From Actinomycetota bacterium (GTDB taxonomy: Bacteria; Actinomycetota; Actinomycetes; Streptosporangiales; Streptosporangiaceae): a stretch of DNA of 33,533 nucleotides. The position numbers and the translations under genes are program-made. The notes beneath the pieces are model-generated. The model was not told the origin of the DNA, made no database searches, and saw only the letters and a program-made list of their open reading frames with translations. The stretch lies in the NCBI GenBank assembly GCA_003168295.1, contig PMST01000641.1, forward strand, positions 42,234 through 75,766, given 5' to 3'. This document shows positions 25,499 to 32,644 of this stretch, in pieces; position 1 is the stretch's first letter, and each line of letters opens with the position of its first letter.

Positions 25499-26287
25499 CT
25501 AGACGTTGGATCTGAGGGCGCCGCCGTCGATCTGGTAGACGGCGCCGGTGATGTAGGAGGCCTGCTGCGAGGCCAGGAACGCGACGAGATTACCGAGCTC
25601 GATCGGCTCACCGAGGCGGCCCAGGGGAATCGTTGCGGCCAGGGGTGCCAGCCGCGCCTGGAGTTCCTGGTCCTCCTCCGGGCTGCGACCCGCACCGGGG
25701 CTGAGGCGGGGGGTGAGGAACGTGCCGGGGAGCACGAGGTTGATCGTGATGGCGTCCTGGGCCAGGCCGGGCATGATCGCCTTCATCAGGCCGGCGATGC
25801 CCGGGCGGATCCCGTTCGACAGGTCGATGCCCGGGACCGGTTCCTTCACCGAACTCGACTGGATCCCGATGATGCGCCCCCACCGTCTGTCGCGCATGTA
25901 CGGGACGACCTCGCGGACGAACCGGACGAAGTTCAGCGTGACGACCTCGAACGCCTGCCGCCAGTCGTCGTCGCTCAGGTCCGCGAACCTGCCATGCGCC
26001 GGGCCGCCGGAGTTATTGACCAGGACATCGACGCCGCCGAACCGTTCAGCCGTCGCCGCCACGACGCTCTTGATGCCCGCCGCGCTGGTGAGATCGGCCG
26101 GAACGGCGAGTACCTCGGCGCCCGTCTCGGCCCGGATCTCCTGCGCGGCCGCGTGCAGGTCCGCCTCGGTCCGGGCGCAGATCGTGACCCGCGCTCCCTC
26201 GCGCGCCAGCGCGAGCGCCGACGCCTTGCCCAGGCCCTTGCTCGCCGCGCCGACGAGCGCGACCTTGCCCTTCAGTCCGAGATCCAC
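25499..26287 (-). CDS. Short-chain dehydrogenase/reductase with atypical active site
   Basis: 262 residues, Rossmann fold. The cofactor loop GAASKGLG is at 13-20 and the NNSGG motif at 91-95 (classical SDRs have N-N-A-G). The catalytic Ser is Ser144 in 'IGIQSSSVKEP'. Thirteen residues on, where YxxxK is expected, the sequence is S-N-G-I-R (157-161), so Tyr is Ser and Lys is Arg. I recall an SDR subgroup with an 'LSN..R' motif, usually annotated as 3-oxoacyl-ACP reductase-like, so this is likely a subgroup trait. The start overlaps the LLM gene end by 16 bases. It ends with 'SYITGAVYQIDGGALRSNV', a standard SDR tail. Confidence 0.9.
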   Translation of the reverse strand: MDLGLKGKVALVGAASKGLGKASALALAREGARVTICARTEADLHAAAQEIRAETGAEVLAVPADLTSAAGIKSVVAATAERFGGVDVLVNNSGGPAHGRFADLSDDDWRQAFEVVTLNFVRFVREVVPYMRDRRWGRIIGIQSSSVKEPVPGIDLSNGIRPGIAGLMKAIMPGLAQDAITINLVLPGTFLTPRLSPGAGRSPEEDQELQARLAPLAATIPLGRLGEPIELGNLVAFLASQQASYITGAVYQIDGGALRSNV

Positions 26288-27396
26288 GTGTCTGTCCCGC
26301 TTCCGTCCTGGCTGTGCGCTGGCGTCCCGGCCGACTCTAACGCCTCGGTGGATTTCGGTGGGGCCAGGGCACGGACGAGGTCGATGGCGCGGCCGAGGTT
26401 GTCCAGGCGGGCGGTGAGCGTGTCTCCGGCCGGGTACAGGCGGACGGTGTCGACGCCGGTGTCGCGCCAGGTCCGCAGGCGGGCGCGCACCATGTCCTCG
26501 GTGCCGATCAGCGTGGTCGCCAGGACCATCTCGTCGGAGACCAGGGCGGCGGCGCCGTCGTGGTCTCCGGCCTGCCAGCGCGCGCGGACCCGGGCGGCGA
26601 CATCGGCCCAGCCCTGGCGGCTGTAGGCGTCGTGGTAGAAATTGCTCGTGCCCGAGCCCATGCCGCCCAGGGAGAACGCCAGTTCCTTCTTGCGGCTGGC
26701 CAGGACGTCCGGCAGGGCGGCCTCGCCGACCAGGTTGACCTCGGCGCCCTGGCAGATGTCTAGGTCCGCTCGGGTCCGGCCCGCCCGGGCCAGCCCGGCG
26801 TCCAGATGGGTGAAGTAGGCGTCGGCGCCCTCGGGGACGAAGCTCGTGCCCAGCCAGCCGTCGGCGATCTCACCGGTCAGCTCCAGCATCTTCGGCGACA
26901 GCGCGGCCAGGTAGACCGGCACGGATACCGGCGGCAGGCTGACCCGCATCGGACGGCCGTCACCGCCCGGCAGCGGGATGCGGTACTGGCTCCCGGTGAA
27001 GCTGACCTTCTCCCCGGTGAACACGCGCCGCACGATCTGGACGGTCTCGCGCATCCGGGCCAGCGGATGGGCGAACGGCACGCCGTGCAGCCCCTCGAGA
27101 ACCTGCGGTCCGGAGACCCCCAGGCCGAGCAGGAACCGGCCGCCGGACAGGTGGGCCAGCGTCATGGCGGTCTGCGCGATCAGCACCGGCGAGCGGGTGC
27201 CGACCTGGATGACGGCCGAGCCGAGCAGCATCGTCTCGGTGCGGGCCGCCAGGTATCCCAGCGGCGAGGGAGCGTCGCTCCCCCATGCCTCCGCGACCCA
27301 GCAGATGTCCAGGCCCAGTTTCTCGGCCTCGCAGGCGAACTCGGTGATCTCGGCCCAGTTCCCGCCCGAGCCCTCGACGGTCGTCGCGGTCCGCAT
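26272..27396 (-). CDS. LLM-class F420-dependent oxidoreductase
   Basis: 374 residues of the luciferase-like fold. 'EITEFACEAEKLGLDICWVAEAWGSDAPSPLGYLAARTETMLLGSAV' is the N-terminal third; 'LIAQTAMTLAHLSGGRFLLGLGVSGPQVLEGLHGVPFAHPLARMRE' is the cofactor-binding core of F420 types; 'VPVYLAALSPKMLELTGEIADGWLG' follows. Length normal. ATG 27396 is chosen for GGAGGGG seven bases upstream; GTG 27414 would include that site. It begins 14 bases after SRPBCC copy A and overlaps the SDR start, so the genes are tightly co-translated. Substrate unknown; likely a hydride transfer on an aldehyde, ketone or enone together with the SDR (inference). Confidence 0.9.
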   Translation of the reverse strand: MRTATTVEGSGGNWAEITEFACEAEKLGLDICWVAEAWGSDAPSPLGYLAARTETMLLGSAVIQVGTRSPVLIAQTAMTLAHLSGGRFLLGLGVSGPQVLEGLHGVPFAHPLARMRETVQIVRRVFTGEKVSFTGSQYRIPLPGGDGRPMRVSLPPVSVPVYLAALSPKMLELTGEIADGWLGTSFVPEGADAYFTHLDAGLARAGRTRADLDICQGAEVNLVGEAALPDVLASRKKELAFSLGGMGSGTSNFYHDAYSRQGWADVAARVRARWQAGDHDGAAALVSDEMVLATTLIGTEDMVRARLRTWRDTGVDTVRLYPAGDTLTARLDNLGRAIDLVRALAPPKSTEALESAGTPAHSQDGSGTDTWISD

Positions 27397-27410
27397 CCCG
27401 GGACCCCTCC

Positions 27411-27923
27411 TCACGGGGCCGTCTCCGCCAGCTTCTTGATCGCCGCCAGGTTGCTCGTCAGGCCGGCTTCGATATCGCGCAGCCGCACGAACACGATCTT
27501 GCGTTCCTTCTCCGGCATCGCGTCGATCGCCAGGTTAAGACCGGAGCGGCCCGGCCCCAGCTGCGCCCACTGCTCGAGCACCGTGCCCGGCCCGTCCGGG
27601 CGCAGGGTGAACCGCCAGGTCGTGCTGGGATAGTCAGGATCCCCCACGGCCCACGCGAAACAGCGAGGCTCATCGCACGCCACGATCGTGCTGACCGTCT
27701 CCCACTCCCCCAGCATCGGATTGGCGTTGCGGCCAGTGAAACGATGCCCGAGCGCGGGGCCGGTGGCCCCGCCGAGCCACTCCACCTGCCGCAGCTCGGC
27801 ACTCAGCCCTGGCATCAAGAAGATGTCACTCACCAGGGGCCACACCCGCTCCAGCGGGGCTTCGACGTAAATCTCCGCCGCCACGGTGGGGGCGTCCGCG
27901 TAGACCTGTCCCGTCCACTCCAT
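27411..27923 (-). CDS. SRPBCC-family protein, copy A
   Basis: 170 residues, first gene of the four-gene minus-strand operon. 'AEIYVEAPLERVWPLVSDIFLMPGLSAELRQVEW' opens the helix-grip fold, then 'GHRFTGRNANPMLGEWETVSTIVACDEPRCFAWAVG', 'TTWRFTLRPDGPGTVLEQWAQLGPG' and the last helix ending 'NLAAIKKLAETAP'. Shared motifs with copy B (24988-25452) mark them as paralogues; this copy is longer by an insert rich in charged residues (about 130-150). ATG 27923 has a loose upstream GAGGGAAG. A second ATG six bases upstream is out of frame context and less likely. It faces the CarH-like regulator gene across 119 bases. Confidence 0.87.
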   Translation of the reverse strand: MEWTGQVYADAPTVAAEIYVEAPLERVWPLVSDIFLMPGLSAELRQVEWLGGATGPALGHRFTGRNANPMLGEWETVSTIVACDEPRCFAWAVGDPDYPSTTWRFTLRPDGPGTVLEQWAQLGPGRSGLNLAIDAMPEKERKIVFVRLRDIEAGLTSNLAAIKKLAETAP

Positions 27924-28005
27924 GGCATCCAGCTTCCCTCACTCTGGCCGGGACCGGGAGGGGAGGAGGGGTCCACGCCGCAGAACTGACCTTCATAGCT
28001 AGAGA

Positions 28006-28036
28006 TTGTCAAATGTCTGTCTAATAACTGTAGAGT
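28006..28036 (+). promoter_or_regulatory. MerR-type promoter of the CarH-like gene, overlapping a divergent -35
   Basis: TTGTCA (28006-28011) and TAGAGT (28031-28036) are 19 bases apart, the long spacer typical of MerR-controlled promoters. The GTG start at 28043 follows TAGAGT by exactly six bases, so the mRNA is probably leaderless. On the minus strand a perfect TTGACA (28012-28007) overlaps the same bases and faces the SRPBCC operon, with only a weak -10 (TCAGTT) 17 bases on. Confidence 0.55.
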
Positions 28037-28042
28037 GTTGGC

Positions 28043-28960
28043 GTGGACTCATCAGAAGGTCCGCCGGTGCTGCGCATTGGCGAGCTGAGCCGGCGCCTCG
28101 GCGTCAGCGACCACGTCCTGCGGGCGTGGGAGAGCCGCTACGGACTTCTTCAGCCCGGACGCTCCGCGGGCGGCTTCCGGTTGTACTCCGAGGCGGACGC
28201 GCTGCGAGTGCGCCGGATGCAGGCCCATCTCGCCCGTGGCCTGTCGGCCGCCGAGGCGGCGCGAGAAGTGCTCGGCGAGGACAGCGGGGCACGCGGTGAT
28301 TCCGGCCGGGGCGGTCCGGAGCAGGCCGCCGGGCCGGATCGCGTCCCCTCGATCGCAAGTGAGCTGTCTGGCGCCCTCGGGCGTGCCCTCGATGCCTTCG
28401 ACGAGCCGGCCGCCCAGGCCGTTCTTGACCGGCTGGTGTCCGATCTCTCACTACCGGCGATGCTCAGGGAGGTGGTGATGCCGTACCTGGCCGAGCTCGG
28501 GGAGCGCTGGGCGCGGGGCACCGCCAGCATCTGCCAGGAGCACTTCGCCAGCAATGTCATCCGCGGGCGGCTCGCCGGGCTGGCCCGCGGCTGGGGCAGC
28601 GGGCACGGCCCGCGCGCCGTCCTGGCCTGCCCGCCGGGAGAGCTGCACGACCTCGGGCTAATGGTTTTCGGCATCGTGCTGAACCGCACCGGGTGGAGGA
28701 TCGACTACCTCGGGGGCAACACCCCGGTCGAGGAGCTCACCCGGACGGTCGAAGCGAGCCAGCCGGACCTCGTCGTGCTGGCCGCGACCTGCGCACCGAC
28801 CTTCGAGACGCTCGCTGCGCAGCTCACCGAGCTCGCCGGGCGCGCTCCGCTGGCGCTGGCGGGAGCCGGTGCCACGCCGCAACTCGCCGCCGCCGTGCAC
28901 GCCCGGGTGCTGAGCGGCGATCCGGTCACCGCGGCGGAGAATGTCCGGTGGCCATGGTGA
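28043..28960 (+). CDS. MerR-family regulator with cobalamin-binding domain (CarH/LitR-like)
   Basis: 305 residues. MerR helix-turn-helix at about 10-76 ('RIGELSRRLGVSDHVLRAWESRYGLLQP'), a charged linker, a helical cap (about 102-185), and a Rossmann-type B12 domain (190-305). The cap contains W156, nine residues, then E166-H167: the W-x9-EH motif of adenosylcobalamin photoreceptors. E200-L-H202 ('GELHDLGLMVFGIVL') gives the lower cobalt ligand, 35 residues after H167 as in Thermus CarH (from memory). The residue after W156 is Ala, where Thermus CarH has His132. Such proteins repress promoters in the dark when bound to AdoCbl. GTG 28043 is the start; no ribosome site. Divergent from the SRPBCC operon, upstream of the transporter. 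Confidence 0.92.
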   Translation: MDSSEGPPVLRIGELSRRLGVSDHVLRAWESRYGLLQPGRSAGGFRLYSEADALRVRRMQAHLARGLSAAEAAREVLGEDSGARGDSGRGGPEQAAGPDRVPSIASELSGALGRALDAFDEPAAQAVLDRLVSDLSLPAMLREVVMPYLAELGERWARGTASICQEHFASNVIRGRLAGLARGWGSGHGPRAVLACPPGELHDLGLMVFGIVLNRTGWRIDYLGGNTPVEELTRTVEASQPDLVVLAATCAPTFETLAAQLTELAGRAPLALAGAGATPQLAAAVHARVLSGDPVTAAENVRWPW

Positions 28961-29087
28961 CGGGGGCCTGCTGGCCGCCGCAACGGCTGTCCGGCGCGGC
29001 GGGTGATCACTGCCCAGGCAACGCCTGGCAGAGTGGAACACTGGAAGATCATCCTGTCTTTCTGGCCCAAGCCACAAGGAGCCTGTC

Positions 29088-30689
29088 TTGACCGAACCAC
29101 GGACCGCTCTGTCCGAGCAGGATCCGCCCGGCCGCGGCCAGCACCGCCGGGACACCAGCCAGCGCGGGAACAAGTGGTGGACGCTGGTCGCGGTGTGCCT
29201 GGGCACGTTCATGCTGCTGCTGGATGTCACGATCGTCAACGTGGCGCTGCCGGATATCCAGCAGGCGCTGAACTCCAGCTTCTCGGATCTGCAGTGGATC
29301 GTGGACGCGTACGCGCTGACCCTGGCCGCGTTCTTGCTGACCGCGGGCAGCCTGGCGGACATGTACGGCCGGCGGCTGTTGTACCTGATCGGCCTGGTCG
29401 TGTTCACCCTGGCGTCGGCGCTGTGCGGCTTCGCGGCCAGCACGCTGATGCTGCAGCTGTCCCGGGCCCTGCAAGGGGCCGGCGGGGCGATCATGTTCGC
29501 GGTGTCGCTCGCGCTGCTGGCCGACGCGTTCCGCGGCAAGGACCGCGGGGTCGCGTTCGGGGTGTGGGGCGCGGTGACCGGGCTGGCGGTGGCCATCGGC
29601 CCGCTGCTGGGCGGGCTGCTGACCACGGGCCTGTCCTGGCGGTGGATCTTCTTCGTCAACGCGCCGATCGGCATCGCCGCCGTCATCATCAGCGTGCTCA
29701 AGGTGGCCGAATCACGCGCCCCGCACGCGAGCCGCCCCGACTGGGCCGGCTTCTCGCTGTTCACCGTCGCGCTGTCGAGCCTGGTCTACGGGCTGATCGA
29801 GTCGAACCAGCGCTCCTTCACCGACGCCCTGGTGCTCGGCTGCTTCGCGGCCGCGGCCGTGCTGCTCGCGGTCTTCGTCGTCGTCGAGCTGCGCAGCGCG
29901 GCGCCGATGTTCGACCTGACCCTGTTCCGGCTGCCGACCTTCGCCGGCGGGTCGGTGGCGGCGTTCGGGCTCAGCGCCTCGATCTTCTCGATGCTGCTCT
30001 ACCTGGTGCTGTACGTCCAGGACATCCTGGGGTACTCCCCGCTGGGCACCGGGGTCCGGCTGATGGTCATCTCCGGCGGCATCCTGCTCACCTCCACCGT
30101 GGCCGGCAGGCTGACCTCCCGGGTGCCGGTCCGGCTGCTCATCGGCCCCGGCCTGCTCATCGTCGGGGCCGGGCTGCTGCTGATGCGCGGCCTGGACGCG
30201 GGCTCAGCGTGGACCCACCTGATCCCCGGCATGATCGTGGGCGGCATCGGCGTCGGCCTGGTCAACCCGCCGCTGGCATCCACCGCCGTCGGCGTGGTGG
30301 CACCGCAGCGGGCCGGCATGGCCTCGGGCATCAACTCCACCTTCCGCCAGGTCGGCATCGCCACCGGCATCGCGCTGCTGGGGACGCTGTTCTCCAACCA
30401 GGTCAACAGTGAGGTGCTGGCCAAGGTGAGCGCCGTACCCGGGCTGGCCCGCAGCGGTCCGCGGATCGCCACCGCCGTGCAATCCGGGGAGATCGGACCG
30501 GTGATCGCCAAGCTGCCCGCGCCCGCCAGGCAGGCCGTGGGCGCGATCACCCGGACCGCCTTCACCACCGGGCTGAACCAGATCCTTCTGGTCGCGGCCA
30601 TCATCGCGCTGGTATCCGGCGTGGTGTCGCTGGCCGCGATCCGAGGCAAGGACTTCGCGCACCAGGGCGAACCCGGCGCCACAGCATGA
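29088..30689 (+). CDS. DHA2-family (14-TM) MFS drug-efflux transporter
   Basis: 533 residues, an inner-membrane proton-driven exporter. 'LDVTIVNVALPDIQQAL' (45-61) is the DHA2-specific motif of helix 1; 'WIVDAYALTLAAFLLTAGSLADMYGRRLLYLIG' holds motif A (GSLADMYGRR, 87-96); 'GVWGAVTGLAVAIGPLLGGLL' is the antiporter motif C; 'WRWIFFVNAPIG' follows. About 14 hydrophobic segments can be counted. TTG 29088 is the start, with AAGGAG six bases before it. It lies 127 bases after the B12-binding regulator, on the same strand, and may be its target. Its stop overlaps an ATG in frame with WhiB. Substrate unknown. Confidence 0.92.
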   Translation: MTEPRTALSEQDPPGRGQHRRDTSQRGNKWWTLVAVCLGTFMLLLDVTIVNVALPDIQQALNSSFSDLQWIVDAYALTLAAFLLTAGSLADMYGRRLLYLIGLVVFTLASALCGFAASTLMLQLSRALQGAGGAIMFAVSLALLADAFRGKDRGVAFGVWGAVTGLAVAIGPLLGGLLTTGLSWRWIFFVNAPIGIAAVIISVLKVAESRAPHASRPDWAGFSLFTVALSSLVYGLIESNQRSFTDALVLGCFAAAAVLLAVFVVVELRSAAPMFDLTLFRLPTFAGGSVAAFGLSASIFSMLLYLVLYVQDILGYSPLGTGVRLMVISGGILLTSTVAGRLTSRVPVRLLIGPGLLIVGAGLLLMRGLDAGSAWTHLIPGMIVGGIGVGLVNPPLASTAVGVVAPQRAGMASGINSTFRQVGIATGIALLGTLFSNQVNSEVLAKVSAVPGLARSGPRIATAVQSGEIGPVIAKLPAPARQAVGAITRTAFTTGLNQILLVAAIIALVSGVVSLAAIRGKDFAHQGEPGATA

Positions 30690-30709
30690 CCCGCCCACAG
30701 GAGGAAGTC

Positions 30710-31021
30710 GTGACCGTTACCGCCTCGCCAGACCCAGCCGCCCATCAGCGACGAGCGCGCCCGGCGCACCCAGGCCGAGACGGCCGTGCCTCCTGGCGTG
30801 AGGGCGCGGCCTGCCGCTTCCTGGACACCGACCTGTTCTTCCCGATCGGGAAGGCCGGCCTGGCCCTGACGGAAATCAAGGAGGCCAAGTCGGTCTGCGA
30901 GCGCTGCCAGGTACGGCCGTCCTGCCTGGCGTTCGCCCTGGACACCCACCAGGGCTACGGCATCTGGGGCGGCTACGACGAGGACGAACGCCGGCTGCTG
31001 CTTCGTCAGCGCCGCGCATAG
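30710..31021 (+). CDS. WhiB-family iron-sulfur transcription factor
   Basis: 103 residues from GTG 30710, which has a textbook AGGAGG five bases upstream (30699-30704). Four cysteines at 35, 63, 66 and 72 (C-x27-C-x2-C-x5-C) ligate the 4Fe-4S cluster, followed by the G-I-W-G-G turn (84-88) and a basic tail 'ERRLLLRQRRA' that contacts DNA. WhiB proteins bind the main sigma factor and sense redox or nitric oxide; the class here is not resolved, and WhiB7-type AT-hook residues are not seen. An in-frame ATG at 30686 overlaps the transporter stop but lacks a ribosome site. Likely co-transcribed with the transporter. Confidence 0.93.
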   Translation: MTVTASPDPAAHQRRARPAHPGRDGRASWREGAACRFLDTDLFFPIGKAGLALTEIKEAKSVCERCQVRPSCLAFALDTHQGYGIWGGYDEDERRLLLRQRRA

Positions 31022-31066
31022 CCCCTCCCGTGGAGGTGCCGGATTCCCTCGAGCGCGGCCCGGGGT

Positions 31067-31072
31067 TAGTCT
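31067..31072 (+). promoter_or_regulatory. -10 box (TAGTCT), leaderless start of the small membrane protein gene
   Basis: TAGTCT fits TAnnnT and is followed by exactly six bases (GGCACC) and ATG 31079. No ribosome-binding site is present. Confidence 0.5.
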
Positions 31073-31078
31073 GGCACC

Positions 31079-31390
31079 ATGGCTAACACCGCAACGAACT
31101 ATCAGCCCGCCGGGGCCTGGCCGAAGCTGGAATCCGGGCCGCTGATCGCAGGCGGAATCCTGGTCGGGATCGGCGCCGTGGTCGCGCTGGCCGGCCTGAC
31201 CGTGGCCGGCTCGCATGTCGTCGCCGCGACCCGGGCCTGGATCCGGGAGCTGGAAACGCCACCGAGCCAGATCGCGAAGCTCAAATGGGAGCAGGCCAAG
31301 ACGGCGGCGGTCTCGGGCGCGAACACGTGGCGGGAGCACCCGAATGCCAAGGTGCGCCTGGTCCGTCGTTCGGCCAACGGCGGGTCCTAA
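31079..31390 (+). CDS. Small single-pass membrane protein, hypothetical
   Basis: 103 residues. One transmembrane helix at about 21-50 (GPLIAGGILVGIGAVVALAGLTVAGSHV in part), then a cytoplasmic helical part with 'WIRELETPPSQIAKLKWEQAKTA' and a basic tail. Resembles small uncharacterised actinobacterial membrane proteins; I know no function. ATG 31079 is supported by its leaderless -10 box. It is 57 bases after WhiB and is followed by a strong hairpin. Confidence 0.75.
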   Translation: MANTATNYQPAGAWPKLESGPLIAGGILVGIGAVVALAGLTVAGSHVVAATRAWIRELETPPSQIAKLKWEQAKTAAVSGANTWREHPNAKVRLVRRSANGGS

Positions 31391-31413
31391 TAACCCCTGG
31401 GGTGTCATTTCCA

Positions 31414-31474
31414 CCGGACGGGCGTTTGGCGTGGCGTGCGGAAGCACCACGCCCGTTCGGCAAAAAAGATTTTT
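31414..31474 (+). terminator. Large hairpin followed by A and T runs
   Basis: An inner stem GGCGTGG/CCACGCC (31428-31434 with 31447-31453) is capped by TGC-GGAA-GCA. An outer stem CCGGACGGGCG/CGCCCGTTCGG has one mismatch. An AAAAAA run and then TTTTT (31470-31474) follow. Best intrinsic terminator in the window, ending the plus-strand WhiB/membrane-protein transcripts. Confidence 0.7.
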
Positions 31475-31649
31475 CGCCCTTTTGATCGCGCCCTGGGACG
31501 GCGGCTGAGCAGCCGTTAAGCCAGGTTCGGGCCGACGCGCGGACCCGTCGGGGATGCGGTCGAGCGGTCCCGCTCGATTAGCCGGGGCCGGGCCGGGTAG
31601 TCGCTTGGGACACGCCGGCACCGCCGGCCGAGCCAGGAGAGGCAACCCC
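31475..31649. other. Leader region of the micro-protein gene
   Basis: No gene of normal size is visible between the terminator and ATG 31650. The stretch is GC-rich and contains a GAGCAGCCGTTAAGCC region and, at its end, AGGAGAGG. No clear -35/-10 pair was found. Confidence 0.3.
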
Positions 31650-31724
31650 ATGTATATCGGCATCGGAACCGTCGTCGTCATCGTCATCATCGTGCTTATC
31701 GTCCTTATGCTGCGCCGGTTATAG
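31650..31724 (+). CDS. 24-residue hydrophobic micro-protein
   Basis: Encodes M-Y-I-G-I-G, then 13 or so Val/Ile/Leu residues, ending L-M-L-R-R-L. It is a single membrane-spanning helix with a basic C-terminal end. AGGAGAGG seven bases before ATG 31650 is a strong ribosome site, which argues that it is translated. Small peptides of this kind occur widely in actinobacteria (recollection), without a known role. Could be a membrane-stress or regulatory peptide; no toxin-antitoxin partner is visible. Confidence 0.6.
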   Translation: MYIGIGTVVVIVIIVLIVLMLRRL

Positions 31725-31817
31725 ATCCGTCGGCGCATTCGTTTATGCAGGAATTGCTGCCGGGCCGACGGGCGCGGGCCAGCGGTAAACCGCGCCCCGT
31801 CTCGGCTCCAGCGCGAA

Positions 31818-32537
31818 TTATTTAGCCAGGCCGGAGATCAGGTTGATCGACGTCGCGATGATCACGGCCCCCAGCGGAAACGACATCAAGGCGTGCCGCA
31901 GCGCGGTGCGCCGGATCGGCTTGGTCCCGATGTTGGTGTCCGAGACCTGGAAGGTCATCCCGATCGTGAAGGCGAGATAGGCGAAGTCGCTGTATTCCGG
32001 GGCCTCGGTCTCGTTGAAGCTGATCCCGCCGGTCTCGCCCGAGTAATAGAGGCGGGCATATTTCAGGGTGAACACCGTGTGCACCAGGGTCCAGGACAAG
32101 AAGACCGAGACCAGCGCGAAACCGGCCTCCAGATACTTCAGGTCGCCGTTGGCGTTACCGGCCCGGAACAGCACCCACCCCACCGCGGCCAGGCTGGCGA
32201 TGGCCGCGCCGAGCAGGATCAGGTCAGCCAGATCGCGGTTGGGGTCATCACGCAGGGCGTGCTGCGCGGTCGAGGTCGCATCGAGCGGCCAGAGGGTAAA
32301 CCAGACCCAGCTGCAGAAGACCAGGGCCAGGATGTCCCACGCGACCAAGGGCGAGGCCCGGCCCATCCCCGATACCGCGGCGACCGCTCCCACGATTATC
32401 GCCACGCCGAAGGACACGAGCAGTTTGGTCGTAGCCGACGCCGAGGCCTGGGAACGGCCATGATGACCTGCGGATTCAGGTGGTCCGGTTTCAGCAGGAC
32501 CGGCTACAGAAGGCATGGCATCAGGATGGCAGCTCAC
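31818..32537 (-). CDS. DUF1345 membrane protein
   Basis: 239 residues. Hydrophobic segments at about 38-58, 65-88, 107-128, 135-157 and 215-236 indicate a polytopic membrane protein. The family-specific region is 'YARLYYSGETGGISFNETEAPEYSDFAYLAFTIGMTFQVSDTNIGTKPIRRTALRHALMSF'-like: Y-Y, a Phe-Asn turn, 'DFAYLAFTIGMTFQVSD' and then 'RTALRHALMSF'. These are hallmarks of DUF1345. Some relatives contain a pore-like segment, but no function is established. The start GTG 32537 is uncertain; ATG seven codons later is an alternative, and the first 30 residues look disordered. Downstream of the cold-shock terminator, so transcribed separately. Confidence 0.87.
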   Translation of the reverse strand: MSCHPDAMPSVAGPAETGPPESAGHHGRSQASASATTKLLVSFGVAIIVGAVAAVSGMGRASPLVAWDILALVFCSWVWFTLWPLDATSTAQHALRDDPNRDLADLILLGAAIASLAAVGWVLFRAGNANGDLKYLEAGFALVSVFLSWTLVHTVFTLKYARLYYSGETGGISFNETEAPEYSDFAYLAFTIGMTFQVSDTNIGTKPIRRTALRHALMSFPLGAVIIATSINLISGLAK

Positions 32538-32597
32538 AAAGCATTCCGCAGGAGCGGGGCCTTAAGTTGGCGATGCCGACCGTGAGGGTGACGCAAA

Positions 32598-32628
32598 CAG
32601 GGAGCCTAGCCGTCGGCTAGGCTCCCTG
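32598..32628 (-). terminator. Perfect 14-bp-arm hairpin after cspA
   Basis: CAGGGAGCCTAGCC (32598-32611) and GGCTAGGCTCCCTG (32615-32628) are exact complements around GTC. It begins 17 bases beyond the cold-shock stop codon. A short TTT follows on the minus strand. Almost certainly the cspA terminator. Confidence 0.75.
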
Positions 32629-32644
32629 CGCTGTGCTGAGATAA

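Noticed and set aside
31393..31403. Palindrome ACCCCTGGGGT after the small membrane protein gene.
   Set aside because: One-base loop is too tight for a hairpin, and the stronger hairpin at 31414-31474 explains termination.
29999..31738. Very long open frame on the minus strand across the transporter, WhiB and membrane-protein genes.
   Set aside because: High GC leaves antisense frames open; the plus-strand genes carry clear family motifs and the antisense product has none.
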